Assembly: GCA_030039005.1 (NCBI GenBank)
Contig: JASHQT010000396.1
Location: 1-16,441, forward strand
Reading direction: 5' to 3'
Length of the DNA stretch: 16,441 nucleotides
Origin: Bryobacteraceae bacterium
Lineage (GTDB): Bacteria > Acidobacteriota > Terriglobia > Bryobacterales > Bryobacteraceae
The translations under genes were made by a program, and so were the position numbers. The notes under the pieces were generated by a model. That model ran no database searches, was not told where the DNA came from, and saw only the letters and a list, made by a program, of their open reading frames with translations. Within the stretch, counting starts at the first letter, position 1. Each line of letters opens with the position of its first letter. Shown here one piece after another: positions 7,323-13,497 of this stretch.

Positions 7323-7351
7323 TTCTAATCGAGGTCTTTTTTCTAATCGAG
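7323..7351. repeat. Two copies of an 11-bp direct repeat
   Basis: TTCTAATCGAG occurs at 7323-7333 and again at 7341-7351, separated by GTCTTTT (period 18 bp). It fills nearly all of the 39-bp gap between the DUF2950 stop and the small membrane protein start. It looks like a local duplication of the spacer; a binding site or RNA-level role cannot be excluded. Confidence 0.6.
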
Positions 7352-7352
7352 C

Positions 7353-8294
7353 CTAGTCCACCGGGGTCCAGGACGGATCGGGATCGTAGCTGTTCACGGG
7401 AGTAACCGTCTTCGCGCCACGGTCCTTCTCATATACAATGCCGTCCTGATTCACGATGAACGTGTGAACGCCGGTGACGCCGTACTGCGCCGGCCACGCC
7501 ACCAGCGCGAAGCCGCCGATCATTCCTCCATTCGATTTGGACTTGTCGAGGATATAGGAATGTTGGCCGCCCGGTGCGTTGGGGCCCTGCTCGGTGAGCG
7601 TGCGGAAATAATAGCCATGGTACGGCCGAGTAGGATGCTCGCCCGCGGCCTCGGCGAATTCCTTGGGGATTTCCTCGTTGCCGGAAACCGAGGTCTCGAT
7701 ATTTCGCGCATACTCCTGGGTTCCCGCCGCCGAGCGCTTCCTCGCCGCAAAGGCCTCCTGCACGCCTACATAAGCCGCGCAGGCCTGGATAGCATCCAGT
7801 TCGTTCTCGCCGATCCGCCGCGCCCGAACCTCCACCGCACCGCGCGCCGGATCGAAGCGCCAGACGTTCCCTTCCTCGAGCAGCGGGATCGGAAACGGCC
7901 AGTCCTGATCGCCGATCAACAGCACCCTGACATGACGATTCATGGAGGACTGCACCAGATGATGTTTTTCGCCAGCGATCTTAGCGAATTCCTGGCGCTC
8001 GGCTTCATCCTGCTTGGGATCGCCGGAAGTCAGGATGCCGCGCGCCGAAGACCCGAGAATCGAACGCAGAGCCGCGGTATCGTTCTTCGATGCGGCATCG
8101 ATCAGTGCTTCGGTTGCCGCATCGGGTGAGTCGAAGGTCTTCTGCGCAATCTTGGCAGGCGTCGAATGTACCCCTCCGGCCGCCGGTCTCTGGGCCGCCG
8201 GTGTTTGAGCCGCCGGTGTTTGAGCCAACGCCCCGCCGGCGGCAAAAGCGAACGTGATCGCCGTGAATATTTTCGCGGTCATTTTTGGGGTCAT
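7353..8294 (-). CDS. DUF2950 family secreted protein
   Basis: A 313-residue protein that I recognise as DUF2950 from the segment GENELDAIQACAAYVGVQ followed by YA and the C-terminal part with GYYFRTL, GGFALVAWPAQYGVTGVHTF and NQDGIVYEKD. A signal peptide (MTPKMTAKIFTAITFAFAAGGALAQ, cleavage about 25) directs it to the periplasm or outside. Next comes a low-complexity TPAAQ repeat (about 26-38). The biochemical function of the family is unknown. The ATG at 8294 is chosen because GGAGGAGG sits 6 bases upstream; a second ATG at 8282 has no such site. Its start is 3 bp after the DUF3300 stop, so the two are translationally linked. This pairing recurs in other genomes as far as I recall, suggesting joint function at the envelope. 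Confidence 0.9.
   Translation of the reverse strand: MTPKMTAKIFTAITFAFAAGGALAQTPAAQTPAAQRPAAGGVHSTPAKIAQKTFDSPDAATEALIDAASKNDTAALRSILGSSARGILTSGDPKQDEAERQEFAKIAGEKHHLVQSSMNRHVRVLLIGDQDWPFPIPLLEEGNVWRFDPARGAVEVRARRIGENELDAIQACAAYVGVQEAFAARKRSAAGTQEYARNIETSVSGNEEIPKEFAEAAGEHPTRPYHGYYFRTLTEQGPNAPGGQHSYILDKSKSNGGMIGGFALVAWPAQYGVTGVHTFIVNQDGIVYEKDRGAKTVTPVNSYDPDPSWTPVD
8179..8223. repeat. Three 15-bp tandem repeats in the DUF2950 gene
   Basis: Units start at 8179, 8194 and 8209 on the plus strand; the last two are identical (GCCGCCGGTGTTTGA) and the first differs at four positions near its end. On the coding strand they give the TPAAQ-like repeat just after the signal peptide. In-frame 15-bp units mean copy number could vary without breaking the gene. 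Confidence 0.7.
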
Positions 8295-8297
8295 GGG

Positions 8298-9494
8298 TTA
8301 CCTCCTCCCTCCGCCGCCGCCATGGAATCCTCCGCCGCCGAACCCGCCGCCGCGGAAACCACCTCCACCGAACCCGCCACCGAAGTGGCCGCTGGAGAAT
8401 CCGTGATCGCTTTGCATGCGGGTCTCATTTCCGCTGCGGATTCCGCCGAACGCGCTGCGGCCGGACTCACGCTCGGGTGCGGCGAAATGCCCTTCGGCTC
8501 TCCCCGCTCCGGCGTTCCCTCTGAATGCATTCCCCCGAACCGCCTCGTCGCCCCGGAACGCGGCCGCGCCGCGCAGTCCACCTGCGCCTCCAAATCTGGC
8601 GGCCACAGCGCGATTGCCATACGGCACGCCCAACCGATGCGCGGGATTATGCGCCCACACGTTGCCAAACCCGGGGTGAAAGTCGTAAAACCCGAAGCGA
8701 TGGAAGAAAAACGGGTTGATAATGATCGCTCCTGTAAACCAATTCGGCCCCCAGCCCCATCCAAATCCGCCCCACAATCCCCAGCCTCCGCCGAAGTAGA
8801 ATCCCAGGTCGACACCCGGCCAGAACGAGAATCCAACTCCGATGCCCGGATAAATGAGCGGCGGATAGTAGCCGAACACCGGCGGTCCCCACACCCACTC
8901 GGGATTGTAGTAGGGAACGTAAACCACACCCGGATCGGTGGGAGCAATGGCGATCGCCGTCTGACCGTTTTGCGTCTCCGTCGAAACCGTCTCTTGCGGC
9001 GTGGATTTCAGCTTACCGTTGGCCTCGGCCTTCATGCGCAGCGTTTGCACGGCGTGCATTACATCGGCCTGTTGCGCGAGAAAGGCGTTGCCCAAATCGG
9101 TGGTCCAGCGAATATCCTGATTCAGCCGCGTCAATACATCGGGAAAAGCCACCAGGGCTTGCACGCTCGGATCCCAGTTCTGCTGCTTGGCCGCGTCCAT
9201 CAGTGCCTGCCCCTTCAGATTTCGATTCTGTTGCAGCCATTGCTGCGCTTCCACCACCTCGATGGGATACGTGCTCGCCGCCAGGATCTCGCTGAGTAAT
9301 GTGTCCGGATACAGTGCGACCGGCGCGACCAGGTCTTGGATCTGATTCTCCGTCAGTGGCGGCGCTGCCGGCGGGGCTCCTTGTTCGGCCGGTGGCGGTC
9401 CCTGCTCCTGGGGTGGCGGCGGCTGTTCCTGCGCGAAAAGTGCGGCCGCCAAAAATACGGGCAAACCACCTGCGACAAGCCTGAAGAATTTCAT
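8298..9494 (-). CDS. DUF3300 family secreted protein with Gly-rich tail
   Basis: A 398-residue protein with a signal peptide (1-21, ending ALFA-QE), a Pro/Gln-rich linker (about 22-46), then the DUF3300 domain (about 48-205): LTENQIQDLVAPVALYPDTL, the LAASTYPIEVVEAQQW segment and the VVYVPYYNPEWVWG segment near 190-203. After this comes an aromatic/Gly region (about 204-262, Trp-Gly rich) and a Gly/Phe/Arg-rich tail (about 365-398) of FGGGGF units. The family has no established activity; the layout suggests a secreted or surface-exposed protein. The start is ATG 9494 with AAAGGAGGG upstream. It is the first gene of the probable operon DUF3300-DUF2950-small membrane protein. The opposite strand shows a long open frame caused only by the biased base composition. 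Confidence 0.9.
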   Translation of the reverse strand: MKFFRLVAGGLPVFLAAALFAQEQPPPPQEQGPPPAEQGAPPAAPPLTENQIQDLVAPVALYPDTLLSEILAASTYPIEVVEAQQWLQQNRNLKGQALMDAAKQQNWDPSVQALVAFPDVLTRLNQDIRWTTDLGNAFLAQQADVMHAVQTLRMKAEANGKLKSTPQETVSTETQNGQTAIAIAPTDPGVVYVPYYNPEWVWGPPVFGYYPPLIYPGIGVGFSFWPGVDLGFYFGGGWGLWGGFGWGWGPNWFTGAIIINPFFFHRFGFYDFHPGFGNVWAHNPAHRLGVPYGNRAVAARFGGAGGLRGAAAFRGDEAVRGNAFRGNAGAGRAEGHFAAPERESGRSAFGGIRSGNETRMQSDHGFSSGHFGGGFGGGGFRGGGFGGGGFHGGGGGRR

Positions 9495-9626
9495 CCCTCG
9501 GCCCTCCTTTGCCTCTATTACACCTCTATCACGTAAGATGCATCAGCGCGCACCGCGTTCCGCGCATTTCGATGTGGTACCGTAGCTAACGGCCGTCGAT
9601 CCCCAATCCTGTTCAGGAGAATACCG

Positions 9627-10109
9627 ATGAAGCTCTTTGGCTCCGTAATTCTGATGACTGCCCTGGCAGGCGCCGCCCTCGCCCAGGACGGCCTTCCCTC
9701 CCAGAAAGTGCTCACGCTCGACGTGGCCCAAACCATCGCGCATGAGGCCCTGATGGCGTGCCGCGCCAACGGTTATAAAGTGACCGTCACGGTGGTGGAC
9801 GGCGCGAATGTCTTGAAAGCCCTGCTGCGCGACGACGGGGCCGGCATGGCGACGGTCGAAGTGGGACGTATGAAGGCCAACAGCGTGATGGCGTTTGGAC
9901 GCCCGTCGGGTCCGCCGCCCAACCTGCCACCCGGAACTCCCGCGCCCGCCCCAGTGGTTCCCGGAACCATTAACGCGCAAGGCGGAGTGCCGATCAAGGT
10001 GGATAACCAGCTGATTGGCGCGGTTTCGGTCAGCGGCGCTCCCGGCGGCGACAAAGACGCGGCCTGCGCCAATGCGGCGCTCGAGAAAGTCGCCGGCAAG
10101 CTGAAGTAG
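9627..10109 (+). CDS. Secreted GlcG/HbpS-like heme-binding family protein
   Basis: A 160-residue protein with a Sec signal peptide (MKLFGSVILMTALAGAALAQ, cleavage about 19-20) followed by a GlcG/HbpS domain (formerly DUF336). Family hallmarks are the ALMACRANGYKVTVTVVDGAN segment (41-61), the GMATVEVGRMKANSVMAFGR helix (73-92) and the C-terminal GGVPIKVDNQLIGAVSVSGAPGG (119-141) with ACANAAL. Known members bind heme or cobalamin-like ligands or act as small accessory proteins; the ligand here is inferred only. Between helix and sheet there is a Pro-rich loop (93-112, nine prolines). AGGAGA lies 6 bases before the ATG. It is divergent from the DUF3300 gene across 132 bp and 129 bp upstream of another secreted protein gene. 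Confidence 0.85.
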   Translation: MKLFGSVILMTALAGAALAQDGLPSQKVLTLDVAQTIAHEALMACRANGYKVTVTVVDGANVLKALLRDDGAGMATVEVGRMKANSVMAFGRPSGPPPNLPPGTPAPAPVVPGTINAQGGVPIKVDNQLIGAVSVSGAPGGDKDAACANAALEKVAGKLK

Positions 10110-10189
10110 TTCTCGCCCGCTCGAAATAGCTCGGCCGCGCCAAGGCGGCGCCCGGCGACCCACAGGGGCCATCTACAGTCCCGGCGCGA

Positions 10190-10219
10190 TTGACCCTCGC
10201 CGGCGCGAGATGATAGAAA
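10190..10219 (+). promoter_or_regulatory. Candidate sigma-70-type promoter with dyad in the spacer
   Basis: TTGACC (10190-10195) and TAGAAA (10214-10219) are separated by 18 bp and lie just before the small secreted protein gene. The spacer carries the dyad CTCGC-CGGC-GCGAG (10196-10209), which could be an operator. The predicted start falls almost on the Shine-Dalgarno site at 10227-10232, giving a very short leader, which lowers confidence. Confidence 0.3.
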
Positions 10220-10238
10220 TTTCCATGGGAGGTTCGAC

Positions 10239-10631
10239 GTGTCCTTTCGATGGACTCTGTGTGTTCCGGCTTTGTTTGCCGGGCTCGCCGCCGTGGCATC
10301 CGCCGCGCCAGTACAGGTGCAAGGGATTTTGATGGACCAGATGTGCTCCTCCAAGGCCGACGTGCGTATTGTCTCGGGCCCGCGGCTGGAAGGCGGCATG
10401 ATCGTCGCCGAAGCCCACACGCGGCAGTGCGCGCTGATGCCCGCCTGCCAGCGCAGTGGCTACGGTGTGTTTACTTACGACAACAAGTTCCTCAAATTCG
10501 ATCCGGCCGGCAGCCGCAAGGCGCTGGCGGCGCTGAAGGCCTCGAAAAAAGAGGACGACCTCAAGGTGGAAGTCACCGGCGTGATTGAGGGCGACGTGAT
10601 CAAGGTCGCCAGCCTGAAGCTGATCGAATAG
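10239..10631 (+). CDS. Small secreted protein with conserved-looking Cys/His pattern
   Basis: A 130-residue protein with a signal peptide (1-22, ending AVASA-AP) and a mature part of about 108 residues. It carries Cys36 (LMDQMCSS), then His60 and Cys64 (HTRQC) and Cys70 (MPACQRSGYGVF); these could form a disulfide or metal site. The end (VTGVIEGDVIKVASLKLIE) is typical of a small beta-barrel (OB-like) fold closing strand. I have seen similar proteins in Acidobacteriota-type genomes but cannot assign a named family or function. The start is GTG 10239, chosen because GGGAGG lies 6 bases upstream and the signal peptide begins there. It follows the GlcG-like gene by 129 bp on the same strand and may have its own promoter. 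Confidence 0.75.
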   Translation: MSFRWTLCVPALFAGLAAVASAAPVQVQGILMDQMCSSKADVRIVSGPRLEGGMIVAEAHTRQCALMPACQRSGYGVFTYDNKFLKFDPAGSRKALAALKASKKEDDLKVEVTGVIEGDVIKVASLKLIE

Positions 10632-10653
10632 CCTCACGCTCGCTTTTCCCTGG

Positions 10654-11202
10654 TTACGGGGTGCCCGGCTTCTGGGTGCGCCGCGCCAGGAACTCGGCTT
10701 CCAGCCTCCAGGTTTTTCCGTCCGGTTCCAGCGCCTCGCCCGTCCAGCGGAACGAATCCGGCGCGATGTCGGTGAAGATCCAGCGAATGGGCGTGCCGTC
10801 CGCGTGCGTGCCGATTTGCACGATATCGCTGCCCCAGCGCCGGCCGATCAGTTCATCGCGCGCGCCGCTCACCGGGTTGATCCAGGTGACGCGCCAGGCC
10901 TGAATGCGCACATCCCAGACGCGCAGTGTCATGCCGTAGGTGTTGAACCCGCCGCTCAGTCCGGAGGCCAGCGCCGACGTGCGCTCGTTGCGCCGCGGCA
11001 TGATCCAGACGTCCTCCATCGCGCGGCCTTCCAGCACCCAGGCAAAATGCACTTCGCCCGAGCCGCGCCGTTCGACGCCATCGGGACCGAAACGGCGCAC
11101 CTCCAGATCCCAGCTTCCAATCAGCCAGCCATAGACGTCGGCGCCTTCGGGAATCGCCTGCGCGCGGCCGCAGGCCGTGAGCGTTTTTTCTAGAACGGTC
11201 AT
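10654..11202 (-). CDS. Uncharacterised DUF1579-like protein
   Basis: A 182-residue soluble protein without signal peptide. The pattern YGWLIGSWDLEVRRFGPDG (24-42), then GEVHFAWVLEGRAMEDVW (49-66), and a final WTGEALEPDGKTWRLEAEFLARR (about 153-175) matches the lipocalin-like barrel of DUF1579-type proteins (GxWxLE with later WVLEGRxxxD). The function of these proteins is unknown; a small-ligand binding role is a guess from fold. The ATG at 11202 is taken as start; another in-frame ATG at 11223 would add seven residues, and neither has a good ribosome site. It is divergent from an AraC-type regulator gene, which may control it, and convergent with the small secreted protein gene (22-bp gap). 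Confidence 0.75.
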   Translation of the reverse strand: MTVLEKTLTACGRAQAIPEGADVYGWLIGSWDLEVRRFGPDGVERRGSGEVHFAWVLEGRAMEDVWIMPRRNERTSALASGLSGGFNTYGMTLRVWDVRIQAWRVTWINPVSGARDELIGRRWGSDIVQIGTHADGTPIRWIFTDIAPDSFRWTGEALEPDGKTWRLEAEFLARRTQKPGTP

Positions 11203-11213
11203 GATAGAACGGT
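11191..11213. promoter_or_regulatory. Direct repeat in the divergent regulator/enzyme gap
   Basis: TAGAACGGT occurs at 11191-11199 and 11205-11213, 14 bp apart, flanking the minus-strand start codon of the DUF1579-like gene (11200-11202). AraC-family proteins bind direct repeats, usually spaced about 21 bp, so a shorter spacing makes the match imperfect. Binding here would block or adjust expression of the minus-strand gene. Confidence 0.35.
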
Positions 11214-11271
11214 TATAGTGCATCGGAGCGAGAAGATCTTGGGGAAAATTGCGCTACCTGGGAAGGTTCCC

Positions 11272-12066
11272 ATGTCGCAAGTCTTAGCTCGCGGCGAGGG
11301 CTGGTCGGTTGCCGACGTGGTCTGTAGCGCCGGCCCGCGCGACCGGCCTTATGAGGAACGGTACTCGGACTTTTCGGTTTCCATTGTCACCGGCGGCACT
11401 TTTTACTACCGCTCCTCGATCGGTGCTGCTCTGATGACGCCCGGCTCGCTCCTGCTCGGCGATAGGGGACGTTATTTCGAGTGCGGCCATGAACACGGGA
11501 TTGGAGACCGGTGCATCGCGTTCCATTTCTCACCCCAGTATTTCGAGCGCCTCGCCTCCGACGCGGGCGCCGTGCCTCAATTTTGCATCCCCAGCCTTCC
11601 GCCGCTGCGCGAGACCTCGCTCGCCATCGCGCGCGCCTCGGCCGGATGGGCGGGCGCGCCGGTCTCGTGGGAAGAACTCGGCGTACAACTGGCCGCGCAG
11701 GCGGTTCAGCTTGCCGGAGGCCGCAAGCCCAACGGGACTGCGCCTCCCGGCGCTCTGGCGCGAGTGACTCAAGCAGTGCGCGGAATCGATCAAGACCCGG
11801 CCGCAGACCTATCGCTCGCCCAACTGGCGCACGAAGCGCATCTCAGCCCGTATCATTTTCTGCGCACGTTCCAGCGCGCTACGGGTGTCACGCCGCACCA
11901 GTTCATTCTGCGGCGCAGATTAAGCGCGGCCGCGCGACGCCTCACACGCGAACGAACACGAATCCTCGATATCGCTCTCGATTGCGGTTTTCGCGATCTG
12001 GCGAACTTCAATCACGCCTTTCGCGCGGAATTCGGCGTGAGCCCGCGCCAGTTCCGGCGCGGCTAA
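11272..12066 (+). CDS. AraC-family transcriptional regulator
   Basis: A 264-residue regulator. The C-terminal AraC/XylS domain spans about 162-263 with the first helix-turn-helix near 180-201 (SLAQLAHEAHLSPYHFLRTF) and the second near 230-252 (ILDIALDCGFRDLANFNHAF), ending in the conserved FGVSPRQFRR. The N-terminal 130 residues should form a cupin-like sensing domain (VTGGTFYYRS, MTPGSLLLGD), with Cys18, Cys71 and Cys81 in it. The ATG at 11272 has GGGAAGG 5 bases upstream; a longer frame from GTG 11218 lacks a ribosome site. It is divergent from the DUF1579-like gene (69 bp), the most likely target besides itself. Stop codons of this gene and the response regulator are convergent, 17 bp apart. 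Confidence 0.9.
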   Translation: MSQVLARGEGWSVADVVCSAGPRDRPYEERYSDFSVSIVTGGTFYYRSSIGAALMTPGSLLLGDRGRYFECGHEHGIGDRCIAFHFSPQYFERLASDAGAVPQFCIPSLPPLRETSLAIARASAGWAGAPVSWEELGVQLAAQAVQLAGGRKPNGTAPPGALARVTQAVRGIDQDPAADLSLAQLAHEAHLSPYHFLRTFQRATGVTPHQFILRRRLSAAARRLTRERTRILDIALDCGFRDLANFNHAFRAEFGVSPRQFRRG

Positions 12067-12083
12067 GATACCGAACCAACGCG

Positions 12084-13469
12084 CTAGCGCAAGTTGTACT
12101 TCGCCATTTTGTAGCGCAACCGGTCCCGGCTGATGCGCAACATGCGGGCGGCCTCGGACTGGTTGCCGTTGGAGCGCTCCAGCGCATCGGCCAGCAGACT
12201 CTTCTCGTGCTCGTCGAAGGATAATGCCGATTCGCCGTGTTCGGCCGATTCGTGGGAGTTGCCGGCAGCCGCGGCGCCTATGCTATGCTCCTGGTGCCGC
12301 AGCGACGCCGGGAGATCCTCCACGTCGATCATGTCGCTGATGGCCATCATACAGGCGTGGCCCAGCACGTTTTCCAGTTCGCGGATATTGCCCGGCCAGG
12401 AATGCCGCGCCAGCACGATCTGCGCGCGCCGCGTCAGCCCGCGAATGTCCTTGTTGAACTGCGTCGAAAACTTGTCCAGGAGAAATTTTTCGAGCAGCGG
12501 AAGATCCTCGCGCCGGTCGGTCAGCGCGGGGGTCTTCAACTCCACCATCGCCAGGCGATAATACAGATCCTCGCGGAACTGCTTCTGCGCGATCAGGTCC
12601 TTGACGTCGCGATTGGTGGCCGCCACCACGCGCACATCCACTTTGCGCGGCGTCACGGAACCCACACGCGTCACTTCCTGGTTCTGCAAAGCGCGCAGCA
12701 GTTTGGCCTGCGTGGCGAGCGGCATGTCGCCGATCTCATCCAGGAACAACGTGCCGCCGTGGGCGTATTCCATCAGGCCCATCTTGTCGGCGGCGGCGCC
12801 CGTAAACGCGCCCTTCACATAGCCGAACAGCTCGCTTTCAAACAACGTCTCCACTACCGCCGAACAGTTGCAAGTGACGAAGCGGCCGGAAGCAGCCGGG
12901 CTCAAATTGTGCAGCGCCTTGGCGACCAGATCCTTGCCAGTACCCGTAGGACCCGTAATCAGCGCCGAACGATAATGCGGCGCCACGCGACGGATGCGCG
13001 CAAATAAATCCCACATCAGCGGGCTGCGGCCGATCATCCCCTCGAAGCGCGCCGTTTCCAAAAGCTCGCTGTCGAGTTCCAGCGCGCGCTGGCGCTTGCG
13101 AACATCCGCCAGCAGCTTTTCCACGCGGCTGCGCAGCGCGGGAATCGAGATGGGCTTGTTCAGGTAATCGCTGGCGCCTTTTTGGATCGCCTCCACCGCA
13201 GTTTCGGTGGTGTAATGCGCGGTCATGAGGATGACATCGATGGCTGGATCGAACTCCACTACCCGTTCCAGCACCTCCAGCCCGCTCATCTTAGGCATCA
13301 CCAGATCCAGCAGCACGATCTGCGGATGCTCTTGAAATATCAGGTCCAGGCCTTCTTCCGGATCGCTGGCCGTAAAGATGGTCAGACCCTCCTGCTGTAA
13401 GGACTCGCGCACGAGTTCCAAACTCGTGGGCGTATCATCGATCGCAACCAGCTTAACCGATGGAAGCAT
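12084..13469 (-). CDS. NtrC-type response regulator, REC-AAA+-Fis HTH
   Basis: A 461-residue sigma-54-dependent response regulator. The receiver (about 5-120) has the acidic pair Asp11-Asp12, phospho-acceptor Asp55 (VLLDLVMP), Thr83 and Lys105 (LNKP), all intact. The AAA+ domain (about 140-375) shows Walker A GPTGTGKD 173-180, GAFTGA 220-225 and Walker B LFLDEIGD 241-248. After [12 protein letters not shown] comes a low-complexity Ala/His/Glu-rich linker (about 398-420) and a Fis-type HTH (about 422-461, [22 protein letters not shown]). Phosphorylation should drive assembly and sigma-54 promoter opening. The ATG at 13469 is the only sensible start though its ribosome site is weak. It is divergent by 28 bp from the hybrid kinase gene, so the two almost certainly form a two-component pair. 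Target promoters are not visible nearby. Confidence 0.94.
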   Translation of the reverse strand: MLPSVKLVAIDDTPTSLELVRESLQQEGLTIFTASDPEEGLDLIFQEHPQIVLLDLVMPKMSGLEVLERVVEFDPAIDVILMTAHYTTETAVEAIQKGASDYLNKPISIPALRSRVEKLLADVRKRQRALELDSELLETARFEGMIGRSPLMWDLFARIRRVAPHYRSALITGPTGTGKDLVAKALHNLSPAASGRFVTCNCSAVVETLFESELFGYVKGAFTGAAADKMGLMEYAHGGTLFLDEIGDMPLATQAKLLRALQNQEVTRVGSVTPRKVDVRVVAATNRDVKDLIAQKQFREDLYYRLAMVELKTPALTDRREDLPLLEKFLLDKFSTQFNKDIRGLTRRAQIVLARHSWPGNIRELENVLGHACMMAISDMIDVEDLPASLRHQEHSIGAAAAGNSHESAEHGESALSFDEHEKSLLADALERSNGNQSEAARMLRISRDRLRYKMAKYNLR

Positions 13470-13497
13470 AACTGGGCTTATTACTCCATCTTAGCCG

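Noticed and set aside
8290..8400. GC-rich triplet repeat region as a CRISPR or regulatory repeat
   Set aside because: The repeats are simply the codons for the Gly/Phe/Arg-rich tail of the DUF3300 protein and have no spacer structure.
8166..9299. 377-codon plus-strand frame opposite the DUF3300 gene
   Set aside because: It lies antisense to a clear signal-peptide/DUF3300/Gly-rich gene, shows no family pattern and arises from the strong third-position GC bias and Gly/Pro repeats.
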